Source: JAFAHS01 sp046728175
GTDB taxonomy: Bacteria; Desulfobacterota; Binatia; Binatales; Binataceae
NCBI GenBank assembly: GCA_046728175.1
Contig: JBKPEA010000120.1
Span: forward strand, 1-64,000
Direction of reading: 5' to 3'
DNA: 64,000 nucleotides
The notes beneath the pieces were generated by a model, which saw nothing but the letters and a program-made list of their open reading frames with translations, was not told the DNA's origin and ran no database searches. The translations under genes and the position numbers were made by a program. Shown here piece after piece: positions 26,649 to 35,312 of the stretch. The stretch's first letter is position 1. Each line of letters begins with the position of its first letter.

Positions 26649-27869
26649 TTAGTTGATGAACTGAATCAAAACGGGTAGTGCACCAGCCCAGGCTGCAAGT
26701 GCGACAATTATCAATCCTGGTATTACACGAAAAGCAAACGGGCGTTCGCCACTGGCAGCAGCGAAAAAAAACTTACTGACGGTATTTGTCGAAAGCCCGG
26801 CCAGGATCGGTATCGTAGCGTCAAGCACATGCAACTTGCCAGCCGCGACTAACGACGCGACGGAGATTGCGGCAGCATGAGTATCGACGAAGCCAGCGAA
26901 GGCCGTGGCCAAAATTACGCCAGTCTCACCGAACCAATCTCTGAGCGCTGCCGAAGCGATGAGTATGCTTGCAAGGGTTACGGCGAATGCTATCGCCGTT
27001 CCAATACTGAAGGCTCGACCACTTTGCTGCTGAAGTTCGGTCTTCTGGCGCAGTGCCCAAACAGTGAAAATAGCTCCATAGACGGCCGCAGCAATCCCCG
27101 CGCAGACCGGCGGCACTGTCAGAGTGCGAAGCGTCGCCAAGCTAGTGACCGCGAGAACGATTGCCATCTGTACGATCGTCGCAACCGTTGACAACACCGC
27201 GCCTGCAACTGCGGCGGGGAGAAGAGCTTTCATGCTCACAACCCGTGCACCCATTGCGCCAATAGTTGCAGTGCTTGAGATGAAGCCTGAGGCAAGGCCC
27301 GCGATGGGTAGTCCGAAACGCGCGCCGACCACGCGGACAGCGATGTAGCCCGCCGCGCTTATCGCCATTATCAGAATCACTAGAATCCAGATCGAGCGTG
27401 GGTTCAGCGCGCTATACGGCCCGATCGGACGATCGGGAACAAGCGGCAGCACAACGAGTGTCGCGGCAGCGAAGATCAAGGCGTCCTGCAGTTCGTCATC
27501 TGTCAGCACGGATGAGCGCGCCGCAAGCAGCACAGCGACCGCGACGGCCAGGCCACCCGCCAGCGCGGGCTGTCGCATCGAAAGCCCACCGAGTATGACG
27601 GTCAAGACGAGCGCAACCTCGGTAGTCAGACCTGGGTCATCTCCGCGTCCGAGCCAATAGCCGGCTGCGGCCAATACGGCGATGCCTGCCGTGGCCGTGG
27701 CGAGCAGTATCTCGCCACCGACAATCAAGCTGGTCGCGCCGGCGAGCGATGTAATTGTGAAAGTTCGTATCCCGGCGAAGGAACGAGACGGACCTTCGCC
27801 CTTACGGCGCTCTCGTTCGACGCCGATCAGTAGGCCGATCCCAAGCGCGACTATGAGATTCAGGATCAT
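26649..27869 (-). CDS. MgtC/SapB-DUF4010 membrane protein
   Basis: 406 residues, about a dozen transmembrane helices. The N-terminus carries the MgtC/SapB signature (LIVALGIGLLIGVERERRK, then FAGIRTFTITSLAGA). The DUF4010 half follows (SRSVWILV-like helix ILVILIMAISAAGYI, GLPIAGLASGFISSTATIGAMG, ATAFAGFVDTHAA). MgtC proteins are linked to survival at low Mg2+ and acid, and the DUF4010 fusion is thought to be a transporter. Substrate unknown. It stands alone. Confidence 0.88.
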   Translation of the reverse strand: MILNLIVALGIGLLIGVERERRKGEGPSRSFAGIRTFTITSLAGATSLIVGGEILLATATAGIAVLAAAGYWLGRGDDPGLTTEVALVLTVILGGLSMRQPALAGGLAVAVAVLLAARSSVLTDDELQDALIFAAATLVVLPLVPDRPIGPYSALNPRSIWILVILIMAISAAGYIAVRVVGARFGLPIAGLASGFISSTATIGAMGARVVSMKALLPAAVAGAVLSTVATIVQMAIVLAVTSLATLRTLTVPPVCAGIAAAVYGAIFTVWALRQKTELQQQSGRAFSIGTAIAFAVTLASILIASAALRDWFGETGVILATAFAGFVDTHAAAISVASLVAAGKLHVLDATIPILAGLSTNTVSKFFFAAASGERPFAFRVIPGLIIVALAAWAGALPVLIQFIN

Positions 27870-28106
27870 TAAATCACGGGCGGGTGATCTTCACGCCGAT
27901 GATCAACCCGACGTCAAAACAATTACCTCGGCATTTGCCGCACCCCGGCAGTTCCTGAGGGGGCTTGACTTTAGTGCGGACCATTGATCGAAATCGGCCG
28001 ACCTCAAAAATGCCTGGGGAAAATCTATTGTCGCCCAGAAATTCAATCCGATCTCGCGCGGTGTGCACACGACCTCCGAGGTAAGCCGGAGTCGAGTAAA
28101 ATAAAA

Positions 28107-28305
28107 TTCCTTGGACCAGCGATGATACAGATTCTGGTTAATACCCTCTTTTGCGGCATATTTCGGCAAGGCTCTCCTCGGCGCGCAGTCCTGCAATCGT
28201 CATCCTGACTTTTTCCTCGGCCGTATACTGCCGCCGCCGCACCGCGCGTCGGATATCCCGGACGATCTCGGCTTCCTCGGAGCTCCGTTCCACTGGCGAT
28301 CTCAT
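28107..28305 (-). mobile_element. IS3-type transposase OrfA remnant (frameshifted)
   Basis: The first frame from an ATG at 28305 (GGAGGAG upstream) reads RRRQYTAEEKVRMTIAGLR then EESLAEICR. A shift near 28155 leads to KEGINQNLYHRWSKEF. Joined, these form the helix-turn-helix of IS3-family OrfA (Y-T-x-E-E-K ... L-C-R-x-E-G-I ... Y-x-W-x-K). The rest of OrfA, OrfB and the terminal repeats are missing. Confidence 0.7.
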
Positions 28306-28993
28306 CGCTCCTCCCTGAGAGATTACGATGAGCTCAAACCCTCTCTTACTCAATCAAGCCCGTTCTGTCTCACTGGTGCTGACGGGAAACAGTCGCCTCT
28401 CTGTGAAATAGATGCTGTGGCGGCGAGCTATTTCACACTGGCTACGATAGCCGCACGCTCTCACGGGCGAATGATTCGGTTTGGGTCTCTGGCCGCTGTT
28501 TCAGCACTATGCGTTCCTTGCATGGCGTAAAGCTGACTTTGCGGACGAGTCACCGTCTAGTATATCGTGGCCATCGGTGAAACTGACGATCGTGCCCGTC
28601 CATTTGGCGAGGTGGCAACAAATTAGCAGGCGGACAATGGTGATACTGGGCGGTATGGTTTGGGGGAGCACGACGCCACCGCAACCGAATACACTCTGCT
28701 GCGATGACAATCGATACTACCGCGATGAGAACGACCCAAACACCGGCTCTGACCGGAACAAGGTGCGGCCACATTGGGCTAGTGGGCGAGTCGACTCAAC
28801 CTCAAAAACTCTGGCGGCAACTTCGTTGGCTGACTGCTGGGGTCCATGCGAGGCTTACGCACTCGGAAAATCGAGATTCCGAGTGGGAACAAGCTTGAAA
28901 GGCTAATCACGCCTCGACCACCTGTTAACTGAGCAGGACTGTCTCAACCAACTTCGAACCTGAGGTTGCAAGATATGTCACCAAGGGGGAACC
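28306..28993. other. No intact gene seen
   Basis: About 690 bp. A short minus-strand stretch near 28700 (VWVVLIAVVSIVIAAECIR) looks like one stray transmembrane helix. Otherwise nothing. Confidence 0.35.
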
Positions 28994-29406
28994 ATGTCAT
29001 TAGACGATGATGATAAAGCTTTGGTGCGCCGATTTTTCGACTACATAAACAAGGACTGCTTGGCGCCCATCGATGAGTTCTTTGCGACTAGTTACCCGTA
29101 TCACAATCCTTCTATGCCCCACGTGAAAGACCTATCAACTCTGAAAGAATCCAACACGGCGGCCTACAGCACCTTTCCTGACATCGCTTCACGCTAGAGG
29201 AATGGTGGCCCGAGGGAGATAAGGTGGGTTACCGGGCGTCCGCCAGAGGAACTCATAAGTTCATGGGGATCGCTTCAACCGGTAAGCCCGTAATGTTCAC
29301 GACAATCGTCATTTCACGCATCGTTAACGGCAAATTTCAAGAAGATTGGAAAAGCTTCGATGGAATGTATGTATTGCAGCAGCTCGACGCATTGCCCACA
29401 AGTTAG
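28994..29406 (+). pseudogene. SnoaL-like ester cyclase, frameshifted
   Basis: From an ATG behind AAGGGGGAACC, frame one reads DKALVRRFFDYINKDC and YHNPSMPHVKDL to a TAG at 29197. The protein continues in another frame from about 29187: FTLEEWWPEGDKVGYRAS, then FMGIASTGKPVMFTTIVIS, FQEDWKSFDGMYVLQQL. Together they make a complete SnoaL/NTF2-like polyketide-cyclase domain of about 137 residues. One single-base indel near 29187 separates the halves. Either a very recent pseudogene or a sequence error. Confidence 0.75.
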
Positions 29407-29685
29407 CCGTCCGACAAACAATCTCAGCGCCCGAACTGCGAAAAGTTCAAGGAAACCTTGACAATGGACGCACCCAAATGCGCGGTCTGATAAATGCCGT
29501 GAGAGAATGCGGCTCGGGCACAAACAAGATTTCCCGCAAGCGCTTCTTGCCCACTTCCGCGATCAGTTAGTCCGCGGCGGAAGGGTAGGGACATGTCGGC
29601 GTCCCGACTACCGACGTAATCGATCGGATAGTCGAGCCATTTGACCACCCTGCCGAGCAATTTCGGCCAGGGCACCTGGTGGATC

Positions 29686-30858
29686 TCATGAGCGCATCAA
29701 TTTCGGTCCGAAGAAGAGCAGCCATACGCCAGAACCTACAATCCAAATGGCCGCGGCCCACCCAAGATGAGTGAGGTAGGTGTCGCTCGCATCGGCTGCG
29801 ACTCTAATCAGCAGTGCGAGTATGAATGTTGCCCCTAGAGCGATCACTGCCGATGGCCGTCCAAGTGCGAGCTGCTCAAGGTTGAGATGACCAAGTGACA
29901 CGTGTGTGGCGACTCCGAAAGCCATCAAGCTGAAACCGCCGATAAAGAGAATGTGCAGAGCGGGCACACGATAGTCAGGCCAAAGCGCTGAGACCAAGAG
30001 CCCAGCCGGCATAAGCCAGGTCGATATCCAGACTAGCTTGCGATGTACGCCTGTCTTGCCCGGCATCTTCCAGATGCCGCCGCCCAAGACCAAACCCAAA
30101 GCAACTACAATGGCGAGCAGAGAGGGTCCACCGCGCGCGAAGCCGAGCGATTCCATCAGCAGACTTAGGAAGATCAAGATTCCCGCAGTGCTGTACATCA
30201 GCGCCTTTCGGGTTTCGCCTGGCGAGGAGCCCAGATCTGCAGGAGGCGGCGCGCCTCCCATCAGCGGCAACACAAGACCTCCAATGCCGACCGCGAGGCA
30301 CAGGAACACACCCTGCTCCACCATCAGGCGTCCCAGCGTGCTCGTCCATCCCGGTGGGTTCTGGAATTGAGCTGACGCTATAAGGGCCGCGCCGGCAAAT
30401 CCTTGCAGCGCCGCTATCGGGACGAGGACGAAGGCCGCAGGTGGGCGCCTTCCCGCGGCGCGTTCGATGAAACGGCGCACGGCGAATTGTCCAAGCATCA
30501 GGAATATGGCGCCATAGGAAATTTCGCTCAGGATCCATCGATCCGCAAACGCCGCGATCGTCGTGATCGCCAGCGCCCCGTCTAGGGCTGACATTTCGAT
30601 CTTCGAGATGGGCTGAGTTTGCGTGCGTCGCGGCACCGCCGTGAGAAGAAATCCGACGGCGAACGCCATCATGAACGCCTGCATCTGCACTAACCCGTGA
30701 AACTCGCACGAGTACGTCGTCGTGACGCCTATTGCATAGGTCAGCCAGTGACCAACGCCGATCCAGCCGAAGAGAACTGCGAGAGGAAAGAAGATCCGAA
30801 ACGGTTCGTCGAGCCAGCGCGGGATGCGCGGATTTCCCGGATACAGAGCATTGGCCAT
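29686..30858 (-). CDS. nnrS: NnrS family haem-copper membrane protein
   Basis: 390 residues from the ATG at 30858; a longer frame to 30987 overlaps the divergent nirK-like gene. Ten to twelve transmembrane helices. NnrS hallmarks: the N-terminal WLDEPFRIFFPLAVLFGWIG, HGLVQMQAFMMAFAVGFLLTAVPR (His and the F-x-x-G-F-L-x-T-A-x-P motif), and a late ALHILFIGGFSLMAFGVATHVSLGH with metal-binding His. NnrS proteins protect metabolism from NO by limiting iron-dinitrosyl formation. The divergent gene encodes an NO-forming NirK-like enzyme, which fits. Confidence 0.88.
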   Translation of the reverse strand: MANALYPGNPRIPRWLDEPFRIFFPLAVLFGWIGVGHWLTYAIGVTTTYSCEFHGLVQMQAFMMAFAVGFLLTAVPRRTQTQPISKIEMSALDGALAITTIAAFADRWILSEISYGAIFLMLGQFAVRRFIERAAGRRPPAAFVLVPIAALQGFAGAALIASAQFQNPPGWTSTLGRLMVEQGVFLCLAVGIGGLVLPLMGGAPPPADLGSSPGETRKALMYSTAGILIFLSLLMESLGFARGGPSLLAIVVALGLVLGGGIWKMPGKTGVHRKLVWISTWLMPAGLLVSALWPDYRVPALHILFIGGFSLMAFGVATHVSLGHLNLEQLALGRPSAVIALGATFILALLIRVAADASDTYLTHLGWAAAIWIVGSGVWLLFFGPKLMRS

Positions 30859-31792
30859 CGGCTCACATGTCCACTTTCCAATTGTAAAATTCAAGCCGCT
30901 TTTGTATGCGTTAGGCCTCGCCCTTGTCCGCGCTATGTCGCCGCGCGTGGGCGTCTGCGATGGAAGGACCGGCCATGGTGGAATCACTCACACTCATTGC
31001 TGCAGCGCTCGCCCTGATGTTGTCGAAGAGAAGGTCGTCGACATTGGTTCCGGTTTGAAGTACGACGCATGGACCTATGGCGGAACCGTCCCCGGCCCTG
31101 TTCTGCGAGTGCGCCAAGGCGACAAGGTCCACGTTCATCTTGTGAACGATATGGACATAGCGCACGGCATCGACATTCATGCCGCGGCGATCGCACCCAG
31201 CAAACACTTCGCACCGATTCCTGGCAAAACCGACTTGAGCTACGATTTCGACGCGACCGTTCCTGGCGTCTTCATGTATCACTGCAGCGCGCCGCCGATG
31301 GTTACTCATATCGCAAACGTCATGTATGGGATGATGATCATCGATCCAAAAACCGGATGGTCAAAGGCTCAGGAGGTAATGCTCGAGCAAGGTGAGTTCT
31401 ATGGTGATCCGGACGATAAGGGAATGGTAGCCGGTGATAGCAAACGGATGATGGATGAGCGGCCCGACTTCGTGGTCTTCAATGGCGTGATCGAAAAATA
31501 CGCGGACCATCCGATCCAAATAAAGGTCGACCAGCCTGTGCGCATCTTCTTTGTCAATGCGGGTCCGAACCGCACTTCCAGCTTTCATGTTGTGGGGACC
31601 ATATTCAGTTCGGTCTATCGAAGCGGCAACATCGCGAATGCTCTGCACAGCTTGCAGACCTTCGAAGTCGGTCCCGGCAATGGAGCAGTATTCGAGTTCA
31701 CCGTGCATGAGCCCGGCGACTATCCTTTTGTGGATCATGCCATCGCGCGCGCATATAAAGGTGCAATCGGCACATTCCACGCCGTGAAGTGA
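30824..31792 (+). CDS. NirK-like copper nitrite reductase family protein
   Basis: Two-cupredoxin multicopper protein. Type 1 Cu ligands: His in HGIDIH, Cys of MYHC, then His and Met in THIANVM. Type 2 ligands: the second His of HGIDIH, the His of YHC, and the His of FVDHAI near the end. The catalytic Asp (HGIDIH) and catalytic His (SSFHVVG) are also present, so NO-forming nitrite reduction is plausible. The C-to-H loop of the type 1 site is one residue shorter than in classical NirK. The true start is unclear: the frame opens at 30824 inside the divergent nnrS start, KFKPLLYALGLALVRA looks like a signal peptide without an ATG, and an ATG exists at 30935. Confidence 0.8.
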   Translation: MRGFPGYRALAIGSHVHFPIVKFKPLLYALGLALVRAMSPRVGVCDGRTGHGGITHTHCCSARPDVVEEKVVDIGSGLKYDAWTYGGTVPGPVLRVRQGDKVHVHLVNDMDIAHGIDIHAAAIAPSKHFAPIPGKTDLSYDFDATVPGVFMYHCSAPPMVTHIANVMYGMMIIDPKTGWSKAQEVMLEQGEFYGDPDDKGMVAGDSKRMMDERPDFVVFNGVIEKYADHPIQIKVDQPVRIFFVNAGPNRTSSFHVVGTIFSSVYRSGNIANALHSLQTFEVGPGNGAVFEFTVHEPGDYPFVDHAIARAYKGAIGTFHAVK

Positions 31793-31983
31793 TTACTCGT
31801 CTCCAGTCCTTCAGAGACGAGGCGCGATGTGCCTGGCTCGCGAGCAGAGAGTGAGGTCTCACAATCCAACGATCGGATGAGCGCGGTGATCCGCGGCAGA
31901 CAGCTCCCAATGAGAAGGAGCAAACAGGTAAGGTGTTCGTCCTGGGAACCCTCAGGCTCGGTTGAGGGCGGTTTATCGGTCTG

Positions 31984-32655
31984 TCACATGCTCCTCGCCG
32001 GAACCGGCAACGTTGGGTCGCAGAGTGACAATTCATGAGCCCGTTGGGCCCGAGTCAGAATCGGAATTAATTTGCCCTCGGAGCTCACCCTGGGAACGGT
32101 TGATCTAACTGTCGGGGTATCGTCGATCGCTTTCTTGATCGCGGCTAATCGCTCTAGGAGCGGTGCGGTCGCTATCGGTACGATCTGGTAATCGAATCCG
32201 CGATATGCCTCTTCATGAACCCGCTCAAATCTCATCGCGTCTTCCGGTGTGATCCTTCGCGCGTCGGTGGCGCTGATAAAGCCGAGACTCTGAACAAAAA
32301 ACACTCTCTTCTGGTAGATTGCATCCTGCTCGATCCGCTCGATTTCAGTGGAGAGCGCCGCCGAGATCGGGTAGCCGAGATACTTGGCGAGCGCGTAGGT
32401 GCAGATCGGAGATCGATCGAAGAACTGCTTGCCGTCGCCGAGGCGAGCGGCGCGGAGCTGTCGCTCGCGCTGCAGGTTGACGATCGCGTCGATAAACGAT
32501 GCGCGCGACCACGGTTCCGCGACGCCCTGAGCTTGCTGCACTGCGATTATGTCGGTCGCGGCTTCCTCGACGACGCCGTAGCCGTCGAGTTCGAGGCAGC
32601 GGAGAATCGCGGTTTTCCCCGCGCCCGGCGTCCCGGTCAGGATGTATCTCTTCAT
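31984..32655 (-). CDS. AAA_28-type P-loop ATPase
   Basis: 223 residues from the ATG at 32655; the frame opens at 32700 without resemblance. Walker A GTPGAGKT directly after the first strand (MKRYILTGTPGAGKT). Then VVEEAATDIIAVQQAQG, FFDRSPICTYALAKYLG as the Walker-B-like strand, VFFVQSLGF, and FERVHEEAYRGFDYQIVPI. This is the NTPase/kinase fold seen in AAA_28 proteins, some of which are predicted nucleoside or small-molecule kinases. The last 45 residues extend beyond the usual domain. Divergent from the DsbA-like gene. Confidence 0.8.
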   Translation of the reverse strand: MKRYILTGTPGAGKTAILRCLELDGYGVVEEAATDIIAVQQAQGVAEPWSRASFIDAIVNLQRERQLRAARLGDGKQFFDRSPICTYALAKYLGYPISAALSTEIERIEQDAIYQKRVFFVQSLGFISATDARRITPEDAMRFERVHEEAYRGFDYQIVPIATAPLLERLAAIKKAIDDTPTVRSTVPRVSSEGKLIPILTRAQRAHELSLCDPTLPVPARSM

Positions 32656-32742
32656 ACGACTAGAATCATCGCGACGACCGACCGTTAGTTTTTGGTACAC
32701 AGTCGATTGGTGATTAGCAAGCTTTGCGCTAGATCAGTGGGC

Positions 32743-33420
32743 ATGCCGCCCGTTATCCGCTTCTACTTTGACTACGAATCGCCCAACGCCTATCTGGCGT
32801 GGACTCAACTGCCTAAGCTCGCCGAGAAGCACGGGTGTACAATAGAAGTGCTCCCAGTTCTCTATGCCGCCCTGCTTGATGCGCACGGGCAACTCGGTCC
32901 GGGCGAGGTGCCCGCAAAGGGACGCTGGATGACCAGCAACTTCCTGCGCAAGGCGGCGCTGCTTGGGCTGCCGCTGAATCCGCCGCCGTTCTTTCCATTC
33001 AACCCTCTGCTGGCTTTGCGCGTTTCGCTGCTTCCTCTCGAACTTGAGCTTCGGCACGGGTTGATCGATGCGCTGTTCAAGGCGGTGTGGATTCGCGCTT
33101 TCCACGTAAGCGAACCCGCAGTGGTCGAACGCGTCGCCAACGAGATCGGTCTGCCCGGGAGCGACTTGATCGAGCGGGCACAGGGGCCCGGGGTCAAGGC
33201 GCTGCTGCGCCAGCAGACCGACGATGCGATTTCTCGCGGCGTCTTCGGCGTGCCTTCGATGGAAGTGGGAGGCGAACTCTTCTGGGGCTACGATGATTTC
33301 CCCTATCTCGAGCTGTTTCTGGGGGGAAATGATCCACTGAATCCGCTCGAGCGGCAGAGGTGGAGGCTCGGATCGCGCCCATCGTCGGTTCGCCGACAGT
33401 TTCGTGGGAAGGCCGACTAG
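32743..33420 (+). CDS. DsbA-like/2-hydroxychromene-2-carboxylate isomerase family protein
   Basis: 225 residues from the ATG at 32743. It opens with PPVIRFYFDYESPNAYLAW, the HCCA-isomerase/kappa-GST motif, where Ser in the F-D-Y-x-S-P site replaces the CxxC of DsbA. The helical insert and the cis-Pro loop GVFGVPSMEVGGELFWGYDD complete the thioredoxin fold. HCCA isomerase acts in naphthalene-type ring degradation with glutathione; many homologues have other uses. Substrate unknown here; no other aromatic-pathway genes adjoin. Confidence 0.87.
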   Translation: MPPVIRFYFDYESPNAYLAWTQLPKLAEKHGCTIEVLPVLYAALLDAHGQLGPGEVPAKGRWMTSNFLRKAALLGLPLNPPPFFPFNPLLALRVSLLPLELELRHGLIDALFKAVWIRAFHVSEPAVVERVANEIGLPGSDLIERAQGPGVKALLRQQTDDAISRGVFGVPSMEVGGELFWGYDDFPYLELFLGGNDPLNPLERQRWRLGSRPSSVRRQFRGKAD

Positions 33421-33730
33421 TCGGCAAAGGTTTGGAGACCGCGACCGCGGAAAATCGTAGGTTCCTTTCGACCCGAAGGCCTCACGCGTCGCGAATTGCC
33501 AGGTGGTTGGTCTTTGCTGAAATCCAGTGGAATTGCGGAAAGGGCACTCTTGGCACCTGTCGCCTGAGACGCTGCTGGAACCTCGTAGACTACGAAAAAG
33601 TGTTAACGTCGAAAACAATGTGCATTTACGGCGGGAACTGCTCGAGAGTGAACTTTTCCAGAGGATTGTGCTTCCGGTGGGCGCCAGGTCGCTGCGCGAA
33701 ACGCTACTCGGATTAGCGGCGGATCCGGCG
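33421..33730. other. No gene seen
   Basis: 310 bp. A plus-strand frame (33527-33751) ends in a leucine-rich stretch, but it has no ribosome-binding site or recognised family. Confidence 0.35.
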
Positions 33731-33937
33731 CTACCTGGAGTCGGAGAATAACCACGCTGCCAGGTGCACGAGGCACCATCCGGCGACAAATGAAATCAAA
33801 GCCGCCACGTTAACCTGGCGCCAGTCGATGTGCGGGTCGTGGTACTCAAAGGCGTCCCACCCGAATACCAGATACCATGCCATAGCGCACAGCAATCCAA
33901 TGCCAAGACTGATTCGCCTGATTCGTTCCCTGCGCAT
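33731..33937 (-). CDS. Small two-helix membrane protein
   Basis: 68 residues from an ATG within a longer frame that opens at 34069. Basic start RRERIRRIS, helix 1 (LGIGLLCAMAWYLVFGW), a polar loop EYHDPHIDWRQ, helix 2 (VAALISFVAGWCLVHLAAWLF). The positive-inside layout fits a real membrane protein of unknown function. The ribosome-binding site is weak. Confidence 0.45.
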   Translation of the reverse strand: MRRERIRRISLGIGLLCAMAWYLVFGWDAFEYHDPHIDWRQVNVAALISFVAGWCLVHLAAWLFSDSR

Positions 33938-34137
33938 GACTCTAAACCAGGGTGCCGATACACCTTGCGGACAAGATGGTATTAGAGCTCTGGCGGTCAC
34001 GCATCTGGACCTGGAATGGGCTCGAATCCGCACATTGCATGAAAGTGCCACAGTGAGCACGCGTTTCAACGCCCAGGTAGTTACCCATCGAGATCCCGTT
34101 TAGCCGTCCCCAGTCGGCCGTCAATCTTGATAGCGGT

Positions 34138-34989
34138 TCATTCACGGAAAGATTCTTTCAACTCCAGGAAATCAGCGTCGCTCAACTCGAGGCTCGCGGC
34201 GCGCGCGTTTTCCTCCAGGTGCGCGATGCTCGAGGTACCTGGAATCGGGAGCATCGCAGGTGAGTGCTTCAGCAGCCAGGCGAGCGCAATCTGGCTGGCG
34301 GTCGCACTGTAGCGGCCCGCGACTTTCCGCAGCAGACGATTGTGGCGCGGCAACCTCCCGTAGCTGAGTGGATAGAACGGGATGAAACCGAGGCCGTGCC
34401 GCTCGCAGTACTTTAGAACAGGCTCCGAAGATCGGTAGGCGACGTTGTAGTGATTTTGGACGCTGACGATTGGCACGATAGCGTGGGCGCACTCGACCTG
34501 CTGAACGGAAAAGTTAGAGACGCCAACGTGCCGAACTTTGCCCGAGTTGCGCAATTCGGCGAGCGCGCCTAGCGAATCTTCGATCGGGACCCTCGGATCG
34601 GGAGTATGGAACTGGTAGAGATCGATGCGCGCGAGTTTGAGCCGGCGCAGACTCGCCTCGCAGGCTTTTTTCAGATGTTGTGGCCTGCCATCCGGGACCC
34701 ATTGGCCGGATGGTCGCGTGTAACCTCCCTTGGTTGCGATCAGCAAATTCGGCGGATATGGATGAAGCGCTTCCGCGATAATCCGCTCGGATACTTCGGG
34801 ACCATAAGCGTCGGCGGTATCCAACAGATTGATCCCGAGCTCGACCACCCGCCGCAGAAGCGCGATCGCGCCCTTACGATCGCTCGGCTCTCCTAGCACT
34901 CCCGAGCCGGTCACATGCATCGCGCCGAACCCGAGTCGCTGCACCGGAAGGTCTCCGCCGATCAGAAATTGCCCGTTTGGATGAGTCAC
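34138..34989 (-). CDS. Aldo/keto reductase
   Basis: 283 residues from the GTG at 34989 (GGGAG 6 nt upstream); the frame opens earlier at 35073. TIM-barrel AKR: LGFGAMHVTG, INLLDTADAYGPEVSE (catalytic Asp and Tyr), IATKGGY (catalytic Lys), YQFHTPDPRVPIED (His), and NADP site LLKHSPAMLPIPGTSSIAHLEEN. All four catalytic residues are present. NADPH-dependent reduction of an aldehyde or ketone in the cytoplasm; substrate unknown. Confidence 0.92.
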   Translation of the reverse strand: MTHPNGQFLIGGDLPVQRLGFGAMHVTGSGVLGEPSDRKGAIALLRRVVELGINLLDTADAYGPEVSERIIAEALHPYPPNLLIATKGGYTRPSGQWVPDGRPQHLKKACEASLRRLKLARIDLYQFHTPDPRVPIEDSLGALAELRNSGKVRHVGVSNFSVQQVECAHAIVPIVSVQNHYNVAYRSSEPVLKYCERHGLGFIPFYPLSYGRLPRHNRLLRKVAGRYSATASQIALAWLLKHSPAMLPIPGTSSIAHLEENARAASLELSDADFLELKESFRE

Positions 34990-35312
34990 CACCGGCTCCC
35001 GTCGAGACAACTGGTTTAATAGATAGCCTGAGTTTCGGAACGTTATTGTAACCCAGCGGTGTCCGCAGATCACAGTTCGTGTATGCTAAGGCGCCTTCCG
35101 CGAGGTGGCTAAACAGCTCTCAGGTGGATCAGTCAGATGTGTTGAAGTGGGTGCGTGAAAAGGGTCAGCACGTATGTCATTACTTCGTCCTCATCCCCGC
35201 GGGCGCCACGATCCTACGCAAAGCAACTCGGATCTGGATGAGCGGCCGTGACGAATCCGATGGACTGAGGGTTGATAGGCAAACGAACCGTCGCGTGCGT
35301 ATGTCGAAGATT

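Noticed and set aside
32734..33789. 351-codon minus-strand frame over the DsbA-like gene
   Set aside because: Antisense shadow; low-complexity Ser/Arg composition at one end and no motif.
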